The notes beneath the pieces were generated by a model, which made no database searches, was not told where the DNA came from, and worked only from the letters and a program-made list of their open reading frames with translations. From positions 1,984,001 to 2,048,000 of the forward strand of contig NC_044024.1 of assembly GCF_900496995.4 (NCBI RefSeq): 64,000 bases of DNA, given 5' to 3'. The translations under genes and the position numbers were made by a program. Of the stretch, positions 1 through 14,149 are shown one piece after another (the first letter of the stretch is position 1; each line of letters opens with the position of its first letter). This stretch comes from Aquila chrysaetos chrysaetos. Lineage: Eukaryota; Chordata; Aves; Accipitriformes; Accipitridae.

Positions 1-504
1 TGACCATTGGGAAGTGTGGGACCCTGCCTGTCATTTACAGGAATTGTAATTTACCCCGGCCCTTTGCTGAAACAGCTCCTGTAATAGCACCTGCTGAAGG
101 ATGGAGCTCTCAGGGGGCTGGGGGTGCTGGCCCACCGGCCATCCATCACCTTTCCATTCTGCTCCAACCTCAGCGGCGGCTGGCGTGCCTCTGCCGACAC
201 GCTCGCCGGCTAAAATCGTGCTTGTTGCCACGGTGGGGAGCCAGCATCCTTCTAGAAGGACTGTTTGTCTGTCTGGTTGCCAGCCTGCACAGGGAATCCC
301 CAGAGCGGGCTAAATCCTTCCTGGCATTCAGAAATGATTACCTGGGGCTTTGGCTGCAAGGGGCACTCACCCTGCTGCCTGCTCCGAGCCCTGGGGCTGA
401 TTTTGGGTAGAGTAACTAAGCACCTCAATGTTTTAAAACTTGGAACACATGCATAACCAGAGGAGGTAGCAAACGATTATTTCAATCTGATTTTAGTTAA
501 TTTC

Positions 505-520
505 TTTTTTTTTTTTTTTT
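505..520 (+). repeat. Poly(T) run of 16
   Basis: Simple T tract without any recognisable retrotransposed sequence next to it. Confidence 0.9.
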
Positions 521-3349
521 CCCAATAGCAGAGTAAGAATATTTATTCACTGCAATGTTACTGGGGTGAGCAATGCTAACTAGCCTGCTTTTCCCAAAGA
601 GGATTTTTAATGAGACATGCTGTGGCCTTGAGAACACAGAAAACAGGCATTTTCCTTGTAAACACAGCAGCACAGTTTGCTGGAATTCACCCCAGAACAG
701 AAAAAAACCGCTTATGTTAAGAGGTTGCACTATAAGCAGCTACTTTACCATAGTTTACATTTTCAGATCTATGAACATGCATAAACACATCAGATTTTCC
801 TTTGCCTATGAAAGAAAAACGGTGGATGTGAATCCAGGCGGACACCAACCTCAGTGCTGCTCCGCTGCAGGGCTGGTTTTGGGTCCTCTGAGGCTTGCAG
901 ATCCTGATCCCACCTGCCCCCAATTCTGCTCCATGTTTCTCTCCTTGAAACCCCCTACACCTTTTAGACGTCCAAAAGAGCCACGACCTGGCAGCTTTTT
1001 TTCCAATCTGCTTTCCGTATGATGTGCCATTTGCCCAGGTAGCTCAGAGGAAGGTGACAAGGAGGGGGGGATGCAAACCTCATTTGCCCTCCAGGCTGGA
1101 AGGGTCCCTTATGTTTCAGACTACCCCACCTGAGCGTGGGAGTGCTTTCTGCCTAATAAAAGTCAGTCGTAGGGCTTAGTGGCTACCCTTACTGTTGATC
1201 ATCTACGTGAGAAAATGCAGATTTGCCTGTTCCATGGCTGATTCAAGATGGAAGAGAAGCTCAGCCACAGAAATACAGAGATACTGTAGCTTGAAAGGAT
1301 GTTATTCAAAGGGCAAGCTTTGTCCAAGGGGATAAATAACAAAGAATGGGAAAAACATCAAAAGGAGAGGGATTTTCTGAGAAGAAAAAGGGCTTTTCTC
1401 CAAGGAGGCTGTAGTGAGTGAGTATCAGACGGAGGAGGCATCAGTGTCTCTAGCCCGTACAGCTCATGATGCTGCTGACCTTCAGTCCAGGCAAAACTCT
1501 GCTCCTTGCTGAGGTCAAAAGTTCTATTTGCTTTTTGAGAAATGCCTCAGTCCTGTGGCCTCCTTTATCCAAAAGCAACACCCCGCATTTATTGGGGAGG
1601 AGGAGAGAAGGGAAGACGGTTGCAGGCTGAAACTGGTATGGAATAGCCACTTAAACACAGCCCCCCCCCCACATGCAGACCTCCTAATCACAGCTGGGTG
1701 AAGCAGAGCTGCCAAGACCTGCTGTCGCAGGGCGGTGGTGCTGCTCAGCAACGTTTTCATGCCAACTGACAACAAAAGCCAAAGAATCAGCTATTTCTGA
1801 CATTAGGGCTAGATGCTTAACCAGAAGAAACAGCTCACCCAGGGAAGCCCGATGCTCTGGAGAGGGATCCTGGGCTAAAAGGCTGAACCACAGCTTGGGC
1901 TCTAATTGCCCCAAGTGAAGAAGGGAGAGGTTGGAGGCTGAGAAAGCAGCTTAAAAGCCACCAGGTAGAAAGGTGGGAAAAGATCTCAACTTGAAACTCC
2001 AGAATGGGCTCAGCCTACTTTCAGATTCCTGAGAAATTTCAGGCACATCTTGCTATTTTTTCCCGTCTTCCTTTATGTGGAAGGCAGTTGACATTACTTC
2101 TTTAATTATTTGTGTGTATAATATGCAATAGCCTATTTTAGAATGATTTTTTAATTCAATTAGCTGCACATTTCATTGACAAGACAAGAGACACATAAAG
2201 CAGCTGAAAGAAGAAAGGCATTTTTGAATACCTCCATGGATAAAGAGCAGAGATGAAAAGCAGATGTTGGAGGCAGCTGTGTAAAACAAATATTGAGTAG
2301 GCCAGAAAAGAGATCATAAAGAAATAACAACCCTAGCGATATGCTTCTCGAACGCCATCTCTGCATTACTGTTTATAGCAGCCAGGTTTTTAGCTAGCCA
2401 GGTTTGCAGACACCACCTCTTGTCTCCCTGCTAAAGCTGTGCCAGTTTGTAGCCATGCCAATACCCCAAAAACTGCAGAGAGCACCAAAAAGACATCGTT
2501 CCAGCCTCCTCAAGGGCTGGGTGATGGCTCCATGCAACCATCTGATAAATCTTGTGAACCTCACTGTCTCCTCTGCATTATTTACTGGTTGTAGAAATAC
2601 ATTCTTAGAAATGTTGATCCTCACTGTAAGATAATATCTAGGGAGCCAAAATATGCAGCCTCCAGACAAACACGGTCACATATAAACTCATCAAGTAAAT
2701 GCATTTGGAACAGCTAAAGCTGTGAGGTTAAAAAGGTTAAGACTGTATTAAGACCCTACTATCTTTTTCTCCAAAGAATCTTAATTTCCAGCTTTAAAAA
2801 TAATTTTCAAGATACTGAAGGAGCATCTGCAAAGCAAAGGGCAACACTTCCCACTTGCCTTCAGTGCCGAAACAAATAGGCGCATTTTTGTTCTGCCGCA
2901 GCTAAACACCCTCGTGTGTGGGCTGTTTCCATACTGCCCATGGACTATGCAGTTTCAGAAATGGCTGAACTGAGAGCGATCACACACAAATTTCTAAGTT
3001 GCCCTACTTTGCCAGAAGGACTCTTCTCCCCTCACTCCATGGGATGTGCTTACTTGAATTATGGTCTACCTAAATTTTCATTAAGAGCAAGGAAATGAAA
3101 GAAGAAATTAGTCACAACTTCTACTCTCTCCTTCCCTTAAATGGGGAAAAAAACAACGGGTGGGGGTGGTAAGGATTAACTAGTGGCAAAATAAAAGTTC
3201 TTTGTTTCCTCCGCAAAGTAAAATGCCTTTCATAATCTTTTTCATGAAATCCTTCAAGATCATTGCTGTCACTAATTAAATTACGGACAGACATCTCCAA
3301 GCAGCCTTTTCATTCCCACTGTCAGAGGCCACTCTGGTGGTCATGGTGC

Positions 3350-3496
3350 ACGTCCGCCGCAGATATCAGAACCACACCGTGTCCTGCTGCAAGGCCACCG
3401 GTACGTGTCCTTCCTTCCCTGCTGCAGCGGTGAGCCGGAGCTTCCACGCCAGCACGCATTAACCGCGGCCAACGGCCGATTAGCACGGGGCACGTT
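3350..3496. other. CpG-dense patch
   Basis: About 16 CpG sites in 150 bp, including the closely spaced CCGCGGCC and GGCCG cores. No exon or element is recognised. Confidence 0.3.
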
Positions 3497-3908
3497 ACCC
3501 ACTAAACCCCAGCCAGACGTTTATGGGTAAGCTAAGGGAAATGAATACCAGCCCAGCCCGCAGATTTGTAACAGGGATAAATGCCCAATTCTTTCCAGAG
3601 ACTTTGGAGTATCAGTCTCAGTCAAGTGCAGAAATCAAAGTTAGGGCTTTGAAGGAAATAAAAATTAATGTGTTTCACTCGGTCAAGTACAGGTTCATCT
3701 GTTTTCTGCCTAATAATGCTTGCTTGTTCTCACAAAAGGAAGACAAATGCCTAATCTGTTCATAATCCAATTTCAGCAAATTCTGCTTACTTCTTCCTCT
3801 GAGCAAATAAGAGTTCATGATCAGGCAAACAACATATTAGTCATTTGAACATTTTTGGTCAATCTCCATGTACAGCATAGCTATGGTATCTGACTGGTAC
3901 AAGCTCTT

Positions 3909-3942
3909 TCACTGCTGCATATCTGTCACTGCTGCATATCTG
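3909..3942 (+). repeat. Perfect 17-bp tandem duplication
   Basis: Two identical copies of TCACTGCTGCATATCTG lie head to tail. Perfect identity suggests a recent replication-slippage event. Confidence 0.9.
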
Positions 3943-4706
3943 TCAGCCTCATTTAAGTCCCCTCAACTCCTTCCATAAGGAAAGGGATGGTGAAAAGTGT
4001 ATCACAGAAAGACCTTAATTAGGTTTTTTTCCAGTATAAAATTGAGAAAGCAGAAAACCAAGCTGTATGGCAAGATCGAGGCTTGCTCACGTATTCCACT
4101 GTAGATCAAGGCTTGACCCAAACTACCGAGGCGTTCTCCCACTGTCTTGAATAGGCTTTCACTGCGAATTGATACACCGTGCTTGGGAACTGAAGAAAGG
4201 AAAAATTCACTTTCCTTTCGATTTGGCCATTTTGCTTTCCCCAGTCCCAGAGCATGCTCTAACACTGAAAACACAAGGGGCAATCAAGCCTTGCCACTGC
4301 ATGCAATTGCTTCATCCAGGTACTTCTAAGGAGAGCAGATGGTTTCAGCCCAAATTTAATACAAAATGCAGAAATGAGATCTCTTTTTCCCCAATAAATA
4401 AAAGCTATAATAATTGCAGTACAGGATGCCGCAGAGATCTGGTGATTAAATACAGCGTGAGACTCTTTGTCCTACTCAATACAATATAAAACTTTAGTCA
4501 AGTTCCTGAGTTACAAAACTGCTTGTCATGGCAGGTTTCTCTTTGACACAAATGTTGAAGATGCCACATTTCATTGTCTGCAGTAATTCTCCAAGGAGAG
4601 AAATTCAGGCAATGAAAGTAGTTTGGCATTTGACCAACTATTTAAAATATTTAACAATGACCTTGAGAATTATAGAAGGATCCATTTAAAGCCCTAGTTT
4701 AAGGGG

Positions 4707-4724
4707 AAAAAAAAAAAAAAAAAA
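4707..4724 (+). repeat. Poly(A) run of 18
   Basis: Simple A tract; no processed pseudogene or SINE body is seen upstream. Confidence 0.9.
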
Positions 4725-5702
4725 GACAGAAATATGTTTCCTTGCAGAATCTGGTACTAATGTGTGTTTACTGCAAAGTTTATCTCAGATATGCTCTGTA
4801 CACAATCAAAATGAGCTTAAATACAAAGGAAAAGGAAACAAGTTTAACTCCTTGACTTAGAATTACTCTGTGACCCTGCATGTATTTGGAAATTAATTTA
4901 ATTTCCAGAATACCTGATCACTTCATTCCAGAGTCAAACAGTTGCTCAGAGCAAGGAGAGTGACCAGACTTTACACTGATGCTTAAGTGGAAATTTTTTT
5001 AATTTATGAAAAGGATATTTTTGGCTCATTGCATTTATGGCAGGTCCAGCTGGCAGAGTAAATGAACAATGGATTTGCCTTAGACAAGACCGCTCAAGGC
5101 AAAGCTCCCAAGTGAGTATACCAAAGGCATCAGCTTCTGCACCTTTTGGTGAGGGCAGGTCACGTGGAGAAGCCCAAAGGACGAGATCAGAGCTCTCTGC
5201 CATTGACAATGTGCCCTTGGGGACCACCAGCATTGCAGGACCTGAGCAGGGTGTTAGGGGAATATATGCACATACTGAGTCTCATTCATCCTTTGTGGTT
5301 TCTCACCCATGACCATGCCGTAGAGGGGGTATATTTGGCTAAGAAGAGCAGAAATCCACTTCCTGGGCCAGTTAAACTGGGCACCACAGGGTCACCTTGG
5401 TGGGGATGGAGGTGGGAGAAGGGGGCTCATGTCACTCTGGGGTCCCTGTTCTCTGGGCTTCGGGCACAGATGGTTCAGGCTGGTGCTTTCCCCATCACCG
5501 TGCCTTCCTGCCATTAAACTACAACTGCTTCTACTTTGTATTTTCAGTGTGCATCTCTTTGCCGCTTATTATTGTTTCTAAATACAAGTGCAACTTCAGC
5601 ACATTTTAAGGCTTATTTTGCACAAAGATTTTAATTTAATATGTGTGTAGTGACCTCCATGCTGCTGTGATATTTTGCCTATGTGTTAAAACTGTTACTT
5701 TC

Positions 5703-6350
5703 AGAGAATTATAGAATCACAGAACGGTTTGGGTTGGAAGGGACCTTAAAGGTCATCCAGCTCCAACCCTCCTGCCATGGGCAGGGACACCTTCCACCAG
5801 ACCAGGTTGCTCCAAGCCCCATCCAGCCTGGCCTTGGACACTGCCAGGGATGGGGCAGCCACAACTTCTCTGGGCAACCTGTGCCAGTGCCTCACCACCC
5901 TCACCGTAAACAACTGCTTCCTTATCAGCTAATCTAAATCTACCCTCCTTCAGTTTAAAACCGTTACCCCTCATCCTAGCACTACACTCCCTGATAAAGA
6001 GTCCCTCCCCATCTTTCCTGTAGGTCCCCTTTAGGTACTGGCAGGCTGCTGTAAGATCTCCCTGGACCCTTCTCTTCTCCAGGTGAACAACCCCAACTCT
6101 CCCAGCCTGTCTTCAAGGGAGAGGTGCTCCAGCCCCCTGATCATCTTCATGGCCCTCCTCTGGACCCGCTCCAACAGGTCCATGTCTTTCTTACGCTGGG
6201 GGCCCCAGAACTGAACGCAGTACTCTGGGTAGGGTCTCATGAGAGCGGAGCAGAGGGGGAGAATCACGTCCCTTGACCTGCTGGCCACACTTCTCTTGAT
6301 GCAGCCCAGGGTGCGATTGGCCTTCTGGGCTGCGAGTGCACAGCCTCTTC
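5703..6350 (-). mobile_element. CR1 LINE, 5'-truncated 3' end
   Basis: Read on the minus strand, this is the avian CR1 3' end: the last part of the reverse transcriptase ORF followed by a 3' UTR ending in the typical CCAAACC-GTTCTGTGATTCTAT terminus at about 5703-5730. The peptide encoded upstream of about 6085 shows the CR1 signatures ANRTLGCIKRSVASRSR, EYCVQFWGPQ and RVQRRAMKMIRGLEH. Near 6080-6085 one base is missing relative to the remembered consensus, so the frame shifts after ELGLF. The element lacks its 5' part, the endonuclease and most of the RT, and cannot move. The 5' break near 6350 is approximate. No target-site duplication is expected for CR1. Confidence 0.93.
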
Positions 6351-9300
6351 TAGCAACCTGAAAAACAACCCCTGGAGCACCAGGTGTTGCTCTGTGTTCC
6401 TTCAGCATGGTTTTTGTGGTCCAACAGACAGGAAGAGGAGCTTTTTGGTGGGGAGATCCTATTTGTCCTTACAGACCAGTGTAGCTGGCTACTTAACGTG
6501 TAGTCCTCTCTAATGCTGCGAAGCTGTGTGACTTCTTTTTCCCATATTATGGGGCCTGCCAGATTTCCTTGTATTTCTTAGCAGGTGTAGCCCTGGAGAG
6601 AGAACCCACATGACAGCCCTGGGGAAGCAGCATGCAGATGTGCTTTGGGTCAAACTGCAAAGAAATGTGGGTGTCTCCAACTTGGAAATCTCAGACCAGG
6701 TTAAGAGGACAGACATGATGACCCATGGTACTCAAGGTCAGATAAATATGTTGGGGTCCTCTGTGCTTTAACCTCTGCTAGTGCTTATCTGCCTTTTTAT
6801 AGACTACAGACTGTCAGCTGCTTGCTCACATCCCAGGAGTACAGAAATTAGAAAGGAAACCACAACCATCTTGGTTTTGCCAGCACAAGACTGTTTGCTT
6901 CAGTCTATGTGTATAGTTTTGACCTTGGCTTTTCACATTTAGTGGATCTTCCCCACCTCCCAGTCGCTCAGTGTTGCTTTTCCCATAGGTTAACAGAGGG
7001 ATTTGGGAAATGCCAAAAAGCTTCCAGACTTCCAGCCACAAGTCACAAAGAAAGATAAACCAAATCATTTCAGTTATGGTACATTTTCCACTAAATGCCC
7101 TTGCATAATATCACATTTCTGCTCCATTTGCAGGAGCTGCCTGCTCCAGCAGGACCTATGTTATCCATGCTGCTACTGTAGCACTGCTCAGGCATGCATC
7201 CATGCTTATTTTTATAGACCTAGAACCAACCTTCCTCCCAGATACAGCATAAACCTTGTAGGTTTTTTTCCTGAAAACAGTCTTTTTGGGGAAAAAAAGA
7301 AAACCCTAAAAGTAAAAACATATTTTATTATCTTGTACCTCTTAGGAGGCTGTAGGAAACCACGTCATGGGTCAACACTTCAAAGTATTATGAAAACAAA
7401 CACTCCAAATCTAAAGAGCACGTAGAAAGTTATGCAAACAAGTCCAAGGAGATCCAGCAATGCCACCAGACTTCGCAGGGCCTCTGCTGAGCCACAGCGT
7501 GCCTTAACAGACAGAAGCGTTTTGTGTTAAGTTTGATCAAAAAGACATATCAAGGGAAAAGGTAGGTAGAAAGTAATCAAGGTAAGAGTCAGCCAAGCAG
7601 CGGGCACCTCATTCACGGCCTCTGGAACTGGCCATGTCACAAAGCTCAGGTTTGTTCAGTTTTGTGCAACCTGCCCAGAGACAGGAGGAATTAGGCACAT
7701 GCACCTGAGCTCCTGTTCACACCAAGGCTGCCCATGGCAAGTGCAATACAGCCCCTTTTCTTTGAGATTCAAGACTAGAAATCTGGGTGAAATTCACCTG
7801 AGCACCTGGCAGCATTTTGCACCATCTTTATACTTAAGATATTTTCAATCTTAATTTCCCTTAATCTTCACAAAATGTATACATCCTATGCATTTATTTT
7901 CTCCAGTATTTGCATTATTTTTTAACTCACTTGGTGTGTTAAATGGTTAGTATTGTCAGTAACATGGTTTCAAAACAATTTTTTGGATGACTTTGTGAAC
8001 TGGTTGCCAGCTGGACAGAATGTGGAACCTAGATCCAACTTTCTATTACATGTTTCTTAAAGAAAACAAGATTTCTTTAGGGATATGGAAAGTTTTTCTA
8101 AGATTTTAATTGATTTTCCCCTCTATCCTCAGTTTTGGCATCTGACATGGATCCACCCTGACTTGCTGATGGATGGCAGGGACACGAGGGATCAAAAGAG
8201 CATGCTGAAGATAAAACCCACCCCGGCAGCTGTCAGGCATTGCTGTTAATGAAGGAGAAGCGAAGCAAAGACTGTATCTGTATACCACAGGCAAAGAACT
8301 AGCTTATCTTGAATATGAAGGCCACAAATTAAAAAAGCATTTATTACCAGCATAAAATAAGTGATCCCCTCCAACAGTGAGCCCAGTGTAATGCTCCAGA
8401 GGTCCGGGGAGAGCGCGGGGAGGAGCCGGCAGCTATCGCCGCAGCTGCGGTGGCATGACAACGGCGCGGCTGAGCGCCGTCCCACCGGGCTGGCAAAGCC
8501 CCTCGCGTACGAAATGCCAAACACGTCCACCTCGCACTTGGAAGATAAAGCACATGTTGAGGATTGCACAAACAACAAGAAACGGTCGCACGAGGTCGTG
8601 TTAATCACTTACATGTGCCCATTATTAGTTAAAAAGGCTAAAAGGAAGGGAAAGATCAAGTGAGACTAGACTTCGTTTCATACTTTTCAGCAACAACAGT
8701 ATAGATATTTTTTAAATCCCGAGTGCATGAGCTGTGCTGTCACGTGCTTAGGCCCCACGCCACTCGCCACATCCATGCGCTGGCAAAGGCTGCATGAAAC
8801 CCTCCCCAGCCCTGGAGTACATTCATGGAATAAAGCAAGCCAGGGCGAGACCTACAGCCACCCAAGCTATGTGAGTTTTCCGCACCCAGAAAGTTGTCCC
8901 TTGTCCCAAACCTGTTGCGCTCTGGCACAGCTCTGCCCATGCCTTTAAGGACAGCCACTGCGGCATGGTCTGGAGCATCCTTCATTACAGCAGGGACCAA
9001 GGCAGCAGTAATGCAGAGTAAGACTTCACCCGACACCAGGACAATAACAACCGACCGGAAACAATTCTGTGAAGCAAAAGTGCACCGTTGCTGTTTTTCA
9101 GTGCAGCACCATACCGAGGTGTGACTGAGGCTGTGCAAGTGCAAGGTGATGCTCATTTCAAGCTGTTCCAGCAACTTATCCCTTAAGAAAAATGTATCAC
9201 CCAGAAAGCAGAAAGCGTTTGGCGTTAGCTGCAGCTGCGGTGTTGGCTATGGGAAGCACTTTACAGGTCTGCCTAAATATTTGGGTTTCTGCTCTCTTGC

Positions 9301-12300
9301 ATGTTTCCATCAGCCTTCTAGTCATCCTGTAAAAATAGAAATTCCTCTTTTAAGGAGATAATTGACCAACCCTGAGCAGCTGCAAGGAATCAAACGCGGC
9401 AAAAGACACTGAACCTAGCAGTGCTCATAGCCAGCTGCATAACATTACTGTTTCCTACCAAGGTCTTTCCTCAACTTTAGGCAAAAAAAAAAGGTAAATG
9501 AAGACATAAATCAGGCAATGTCCATTTGCTCTTTTGTGATATAATTTTAACGTGAAGCATGCCTTGTGCAGTCTAACTTGTGTGAGTGGAGTCGAGCAAT
9601 GCCTGAGACCTTTTTTCTGGGGGATTGGAGCAGCCCCGTGCATCGGGAGCACTCCTCGGGGAGCAGGGCACAGACTCGGTCCCTGCCAGCTCAGCAGGGA
9701 GATGCACTGGGATTTCACCCGGTGTATGGCTACACCTCTCACTGCACAGCCTTCAAAACCCGTCAGCCTGAGTGCAGCCCCCTACCGCTGTCCTGGACAT
9801 GTACTAGAGCCCATGAGCAAAAATGCTCGTCAAAGAGACGCTAAAATCAAACAAAGGGACACGCTGCCTGGGGCCATCTGTTACGGTGGGTTGGATGGGC
9901 ACCAAGAGGGAGGAATCACTGTCTGACAACTGAATAACTTCCAGTGCAAGAGCGATTTGGGTAAGCCCGCTCGCTTTGTCTGTACCTTCTCCTCTGCTGT
10001 TAAGCAACTAGTTCCCATTATTGACAGACAGAGAAATGATCACCTGGAGTACCAGATATTGCAGATAGGAAGCAACATATCGAAGGTGATCTGGAAAAAA
10101 GGTTTCATATTTAAAGCTGACCATGGTGACAGCTGGGAGGCTGACCACTTGCCATGAGCAGCGTCTTCAAATCAAGACATCAAAGAATCTGGCTGTTTGT
10201 TTGCTCTGGCTTCCGAGAGAAATAATTCCCATTATTTCAGGTAACAATCTGCTGTGGCAGCACTGCACAGGTTGCTCGTGTACTTACTTTTTTAGGGGGA
10301 GATAAGTCTGTGAGAGCAAGCTATATATATGCATTAAAAAAGAGAAGCCTCCAAGGTAAAATTGCAAGAATAGTTAACGAATTACACAACCACAGCTCAC
10401 TTTTCAGTATTATATGAAAAGCAGAAGGAGAACACATTTGCAGTGACCCTGAGAGACAGAATTTGGCAAAGCACTAAATGCTTTTGGTGAAATAAAACAG
10501 TTGGGGGAAAGACATGCCCTGCAATCCTTTTGCTTATGATATCAAGTATAATATTCAATGGTCTTCAGAGACTGAAAACTGCTCTGCTGTTTTTGGATTA
10601 AAATGAATTGATTCAACTGTAAATTAACAGCAGATGACTTGTGGGAATGTTTATTCCCATATTTACAGTTTTGGACAATTTTTCATTCTTTAAAAGCATT
10701 AGAGCAGAAGGTAGCTTGGGCAGGACTCACCTGGAGCTCCAGGTAGGCAGCGAGAGCCACCGTTACTGGCACCCAGGTTTGGCCATCACTTGGCAATACC
10801 ACTTAAGCCCCCCCCCCAAATATATGTAAGTGCAAGCTTAAAAATAAGCAGATCCTTAACTTCTGTAATGGGCTGGGGTATGATTGAGCACGTGCTGAAA
10901 TGTTTTGCTGACTCAGAGCCCAAGCCCTGCACTGGCAGAGAACGGGTATTTATAAAGCGCAGGTGAGCCCCAACCGCAGCTGAAACAGCACTTCATAAAA
11001 ACCCAGTAGAGCAGGCAGCTGCTGACAGAGCGGCAAGAGCTCCTCGGCTTGGGATAAAGCAGCAAGGGCTGTATCCTGCTCGTGTGCACGCCGCTGCAAA
11101 TCTCTAGGGCCAGCTTTGCCATGGATGTAAATAGGCACAGCTCTGAACGCAGGCAAAACACACCCACTTAAGCAAGCTGTACTTTTAATTAGCTGGTTTC
11201 AAAGGTCTGCACCACTGTGAGCTGGAATGGAAGCATGAAACTGTTACTAGGAAAAAACCTCATAATTCTCTCATCTTCTGACAAATTGGCCCTGCTCTGC
11301 CTCATCCCTCTCTTCCTACTTCAAGTTTGCATGTAAACAGCAGCTAGAAATAAGATCTCTATCAAAAGAGGCTCATAGCTGAGTACCAAAGAGCTGCTCT
11401 CAGCTCTGCAGCACTGCCCGTTCCCTCCCAGCCAGCACTCAGCGTTCTGCTGCTCTAGTTTTCCAAACTGCCTGGGCGTTTTGGCGGCCTGTTCAGGAAG
11501 CCTTAGCACGAGAGGGTGCTGGCTGCTCAGAAACCAAATACTGCCCTCCCACTCCAAAATTGGTCAGTTTTGTTTTGTATTAGCAATCTTAAATCACACA
11601 GCTAATTTAAACAATTTTTAAAAAGGGAAATGAATTATCAGAACTTCTGATTTAAGCCCCTACTCCATGGGCTTGGATTTTCGTTGGAGCGAGGTCAGGG
11701 AAGTGCTGTCCCCCCACGATCCCATCACCTCCTGGCTCAGTCATTCCCAAATTACCCCACGTGTTTGCAGAGCTGCACCTGCCCAAGCCCATCTCAGACC
11801 GGGGCGAATCCCGGTCCCTGTGGTGTTAGGCTTAGTGATGCTCCATCGGTGCCTCAGTTACACCTGGCTTCAGCCCTTCCTTAACGAAACTCCTGCTTGA
11901 CCTTGTCTAAGGAGTGAAATAAAATGCAAAACTCCACAAAAAAAAAAAAATCCAGGGAGGATTACACATTCATTTCACCTGCCTGTTGTAGCAGCTGAAA
12001 TTTCCACGCTTGCGAGAAAGAGTGGGTAGCATCTCCCCTCTCCCTTCCCCCTGGCCCCAGCAATGTGGAATTTTATTTGAGCACCGACATGACATTGTGG
12101 GCCCGATCTGACTTTTTCTCAGGCAACAACAGTTTATCGAATGCAAGGCAGTTAGCATTACATCCAGTGCCCCTCTCAGCGGGATGGCTGCATGCCCAAT
12201 AGCTATCCATTCACAGGCTCTACGCTGCTCGTTGCAGAGCTGGGACAACTGGGCACGTTCACCATTTAGCTGGGAAGTGAGGCTGGAGTTATCACGGGGA

Positions 12301-14149
12301 ACTTATTTTTACAAATGCACCTGTGGGCTGTAGCTGGCTGACAAATGCTCGTACCTCAGATGGTTGAGGACAGGCAGTACAAGTAAGACTATTCTCTCTC
12401 CTGTGCATTCAGAGTGGCTGCCTACAGTTTTTGCTCCCTGCCCTCAGCACCGCTGCTGTAAAAGCAACAAGAGGCAAAAGAGAAATAGCTAATGCTTTCT
12501 CCATGGTAACATCCAGCAAACTCTGGGAGTTGGGGCGTCTGCCAGCGGTCTGCGGGAGTGAACCGATTTGCACTACGTGACCTGGGTTTCCGTGCAAGTT
12601 CGAACGGTGCCGGCAGCTCCCAGCAACTCAGCCCGCTGCGCTTCGTGCAGGGACACCTGAGCTGAACAAAGTCCCTCAGTCCTAGGAACAGTGCAGGGCT
12701 GTCAGCAGGCCGGTCCTCCCTGGCTGGCAGGCTTCATTTCTCGGCAGAGTTAATTAGCACACGGTGAGCTGCCTCTTCAGCAGTAGCTCAAGTCTCTGCA
12801 CAGCGCTGCCGTGTAATATACGCTGATACATCCAGGACCCCCCATCACAGCAGTAAAAGTAGGTGTATCTGGAGTATATGTTTCTAATGCAAGGCCATGT
12901 TTCCAAATGCAAACATGCAAATGCACACAAATCCGCGAGGAAGACACCCCACAAACACTCATGGAGATGTTTAAAAGGTTCATCATGTTTTGGGGCACCC
13001 ACTCTGAGAAAAGAGCTGACCTTCAGGTGCTGAGGACCCGCATTCTGAAAATCAGGTCTCCGAAGCACTCGCAACCTCCCTTTGACCATCCTAAGTACTG
13101 ATTTAAGGTAATCAGCCACTCAAAATCCAAACACACAACTGAAAGGACCCTGACACTGCTGATTCTGCCTTATTTCTGAGGGAGGCAATCAGGCAGAGGA
13201 ACACAAAATATCAGGTTACTTATTTTATCTCATTAGAGGCAGGAGGAACACAGACTTTACTGCGTGACAGTAGGTGTGCGCAGGGTCACAGAGAAAGCAG
13301 CAAGAATAGCATCCTAAAAACTTAATGTCAGCCATGCTGGATGCTTCATTTGAGGGAATAAGCAGATTTGAAGAAGAGGAATATCTGGCTCAATCCTCTA
13401 AGGAAGATGACACTTGCTGCCTCCAGGGCTGAGGAGTTAATCAGCAATGGCAACAAGAGAAAGGCTGTGGGAACTTCTCAGCTGAGTTTCTCTAATACTG
13501 AACAGGAGAAAAAATAATGGGTTTTATCGTTTGGTGATTTGGGGGGTTTTTTGAACAGCTGGAAAAACTGCATGTTAGAGATGAGCCCAAGAGTCTGAGT
13601 TACCTAGGGGCAAAGCTGCATCCAGAAAGTGTTGGATTTAAGCACTGTGTCAAATGTCTCTGATGTTTTCCCCTGCTCAGGCAGGCTCGGTGGCTGCATG
13701 GAGCTCCGTGCTGCCATGGTAGATGGCTGCAGTTCCCCAAAGAGTTAAAGTCAACCAGGGCATGTTTATACTGTTTTGCAGTCATTTTGGAGCCATAAAA
13801 CACAAAGCTGAGCTTCCTCCAAGTTTATGGCTTTGGATCTCATGCTCTTGCTCAGGCTGCACCTCTTAGTATTTATACCTGCTCGCACTTGGCACCAGTC
13901 TCAGATACCTTTTCTAGAAGCCCAATTTGCTTGGTTTTAGAGAAAAAATCTCTCAACTTAACATTAGGTTCACGGTAATGCGGTAGCTCAGCCTTACATC
14001 CAGCAGTATAATTGGGTCCACTGGAAAACGTAGACATCATCTTACTAAACTAACAGATTGCCTGTCATTAAAGCCTCCTCAAGGAATCCCCTTGAAACAC
14101 CGAAGCTTTGCACCGTCCTAGCAGAGCTAAACACAGGAGTGGTGGCTCC
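6351..14149. other. Non-coding DNA with one CpG-dense islet
   Basis: No coding exon is recognised. A CpG-rich islet occupies 8403-8600. Other visible features are a nine-base C run near 10809-10817 and an A run at 11938-11950. Open frames up to about 144 codons occur on both strands and look like chance frames in CpG- or GC-rich sequence. Confidence 0.6.
8403..8600. other. CpG-dense islet
   Basis: About 22 CpG sites in 200 bp, in DNA that is otherwise CpG-poor. It includes the 12-bp palindrome CCGCAGCTGCGG (8439-8450) with an E-box core CAGCTG. It could be a small CpG island used as an enhancer or an unannotated promoter, or unmethylated leftover sequence. Frames on both strands read through it without recognisable protein features. 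Confidence 0.4.

Larger units (their letters stand above)
1..5702. other. Non-coding DNA, no gene recognised
   Basis: No open frame here shows known domains, and the longest is 149 codons (573-1022, plus) without family features. Visible structure: poly(T) at 505-520, a ten-base C run at 1661-1670, a CpG-dense patch at 3350-3496, a perfect 17-bp tandem duplication at 3909-3942 and poly(A) at 4707-4724. The rest appears to be unique intergenic sequence. Confidence 0.6.

Noticed and set aside
573..1022. 149-codon open frame on the plus strand
   Set aside because: No domain, signal peptide or family similarity; the length is within chance expectation for a window this size.
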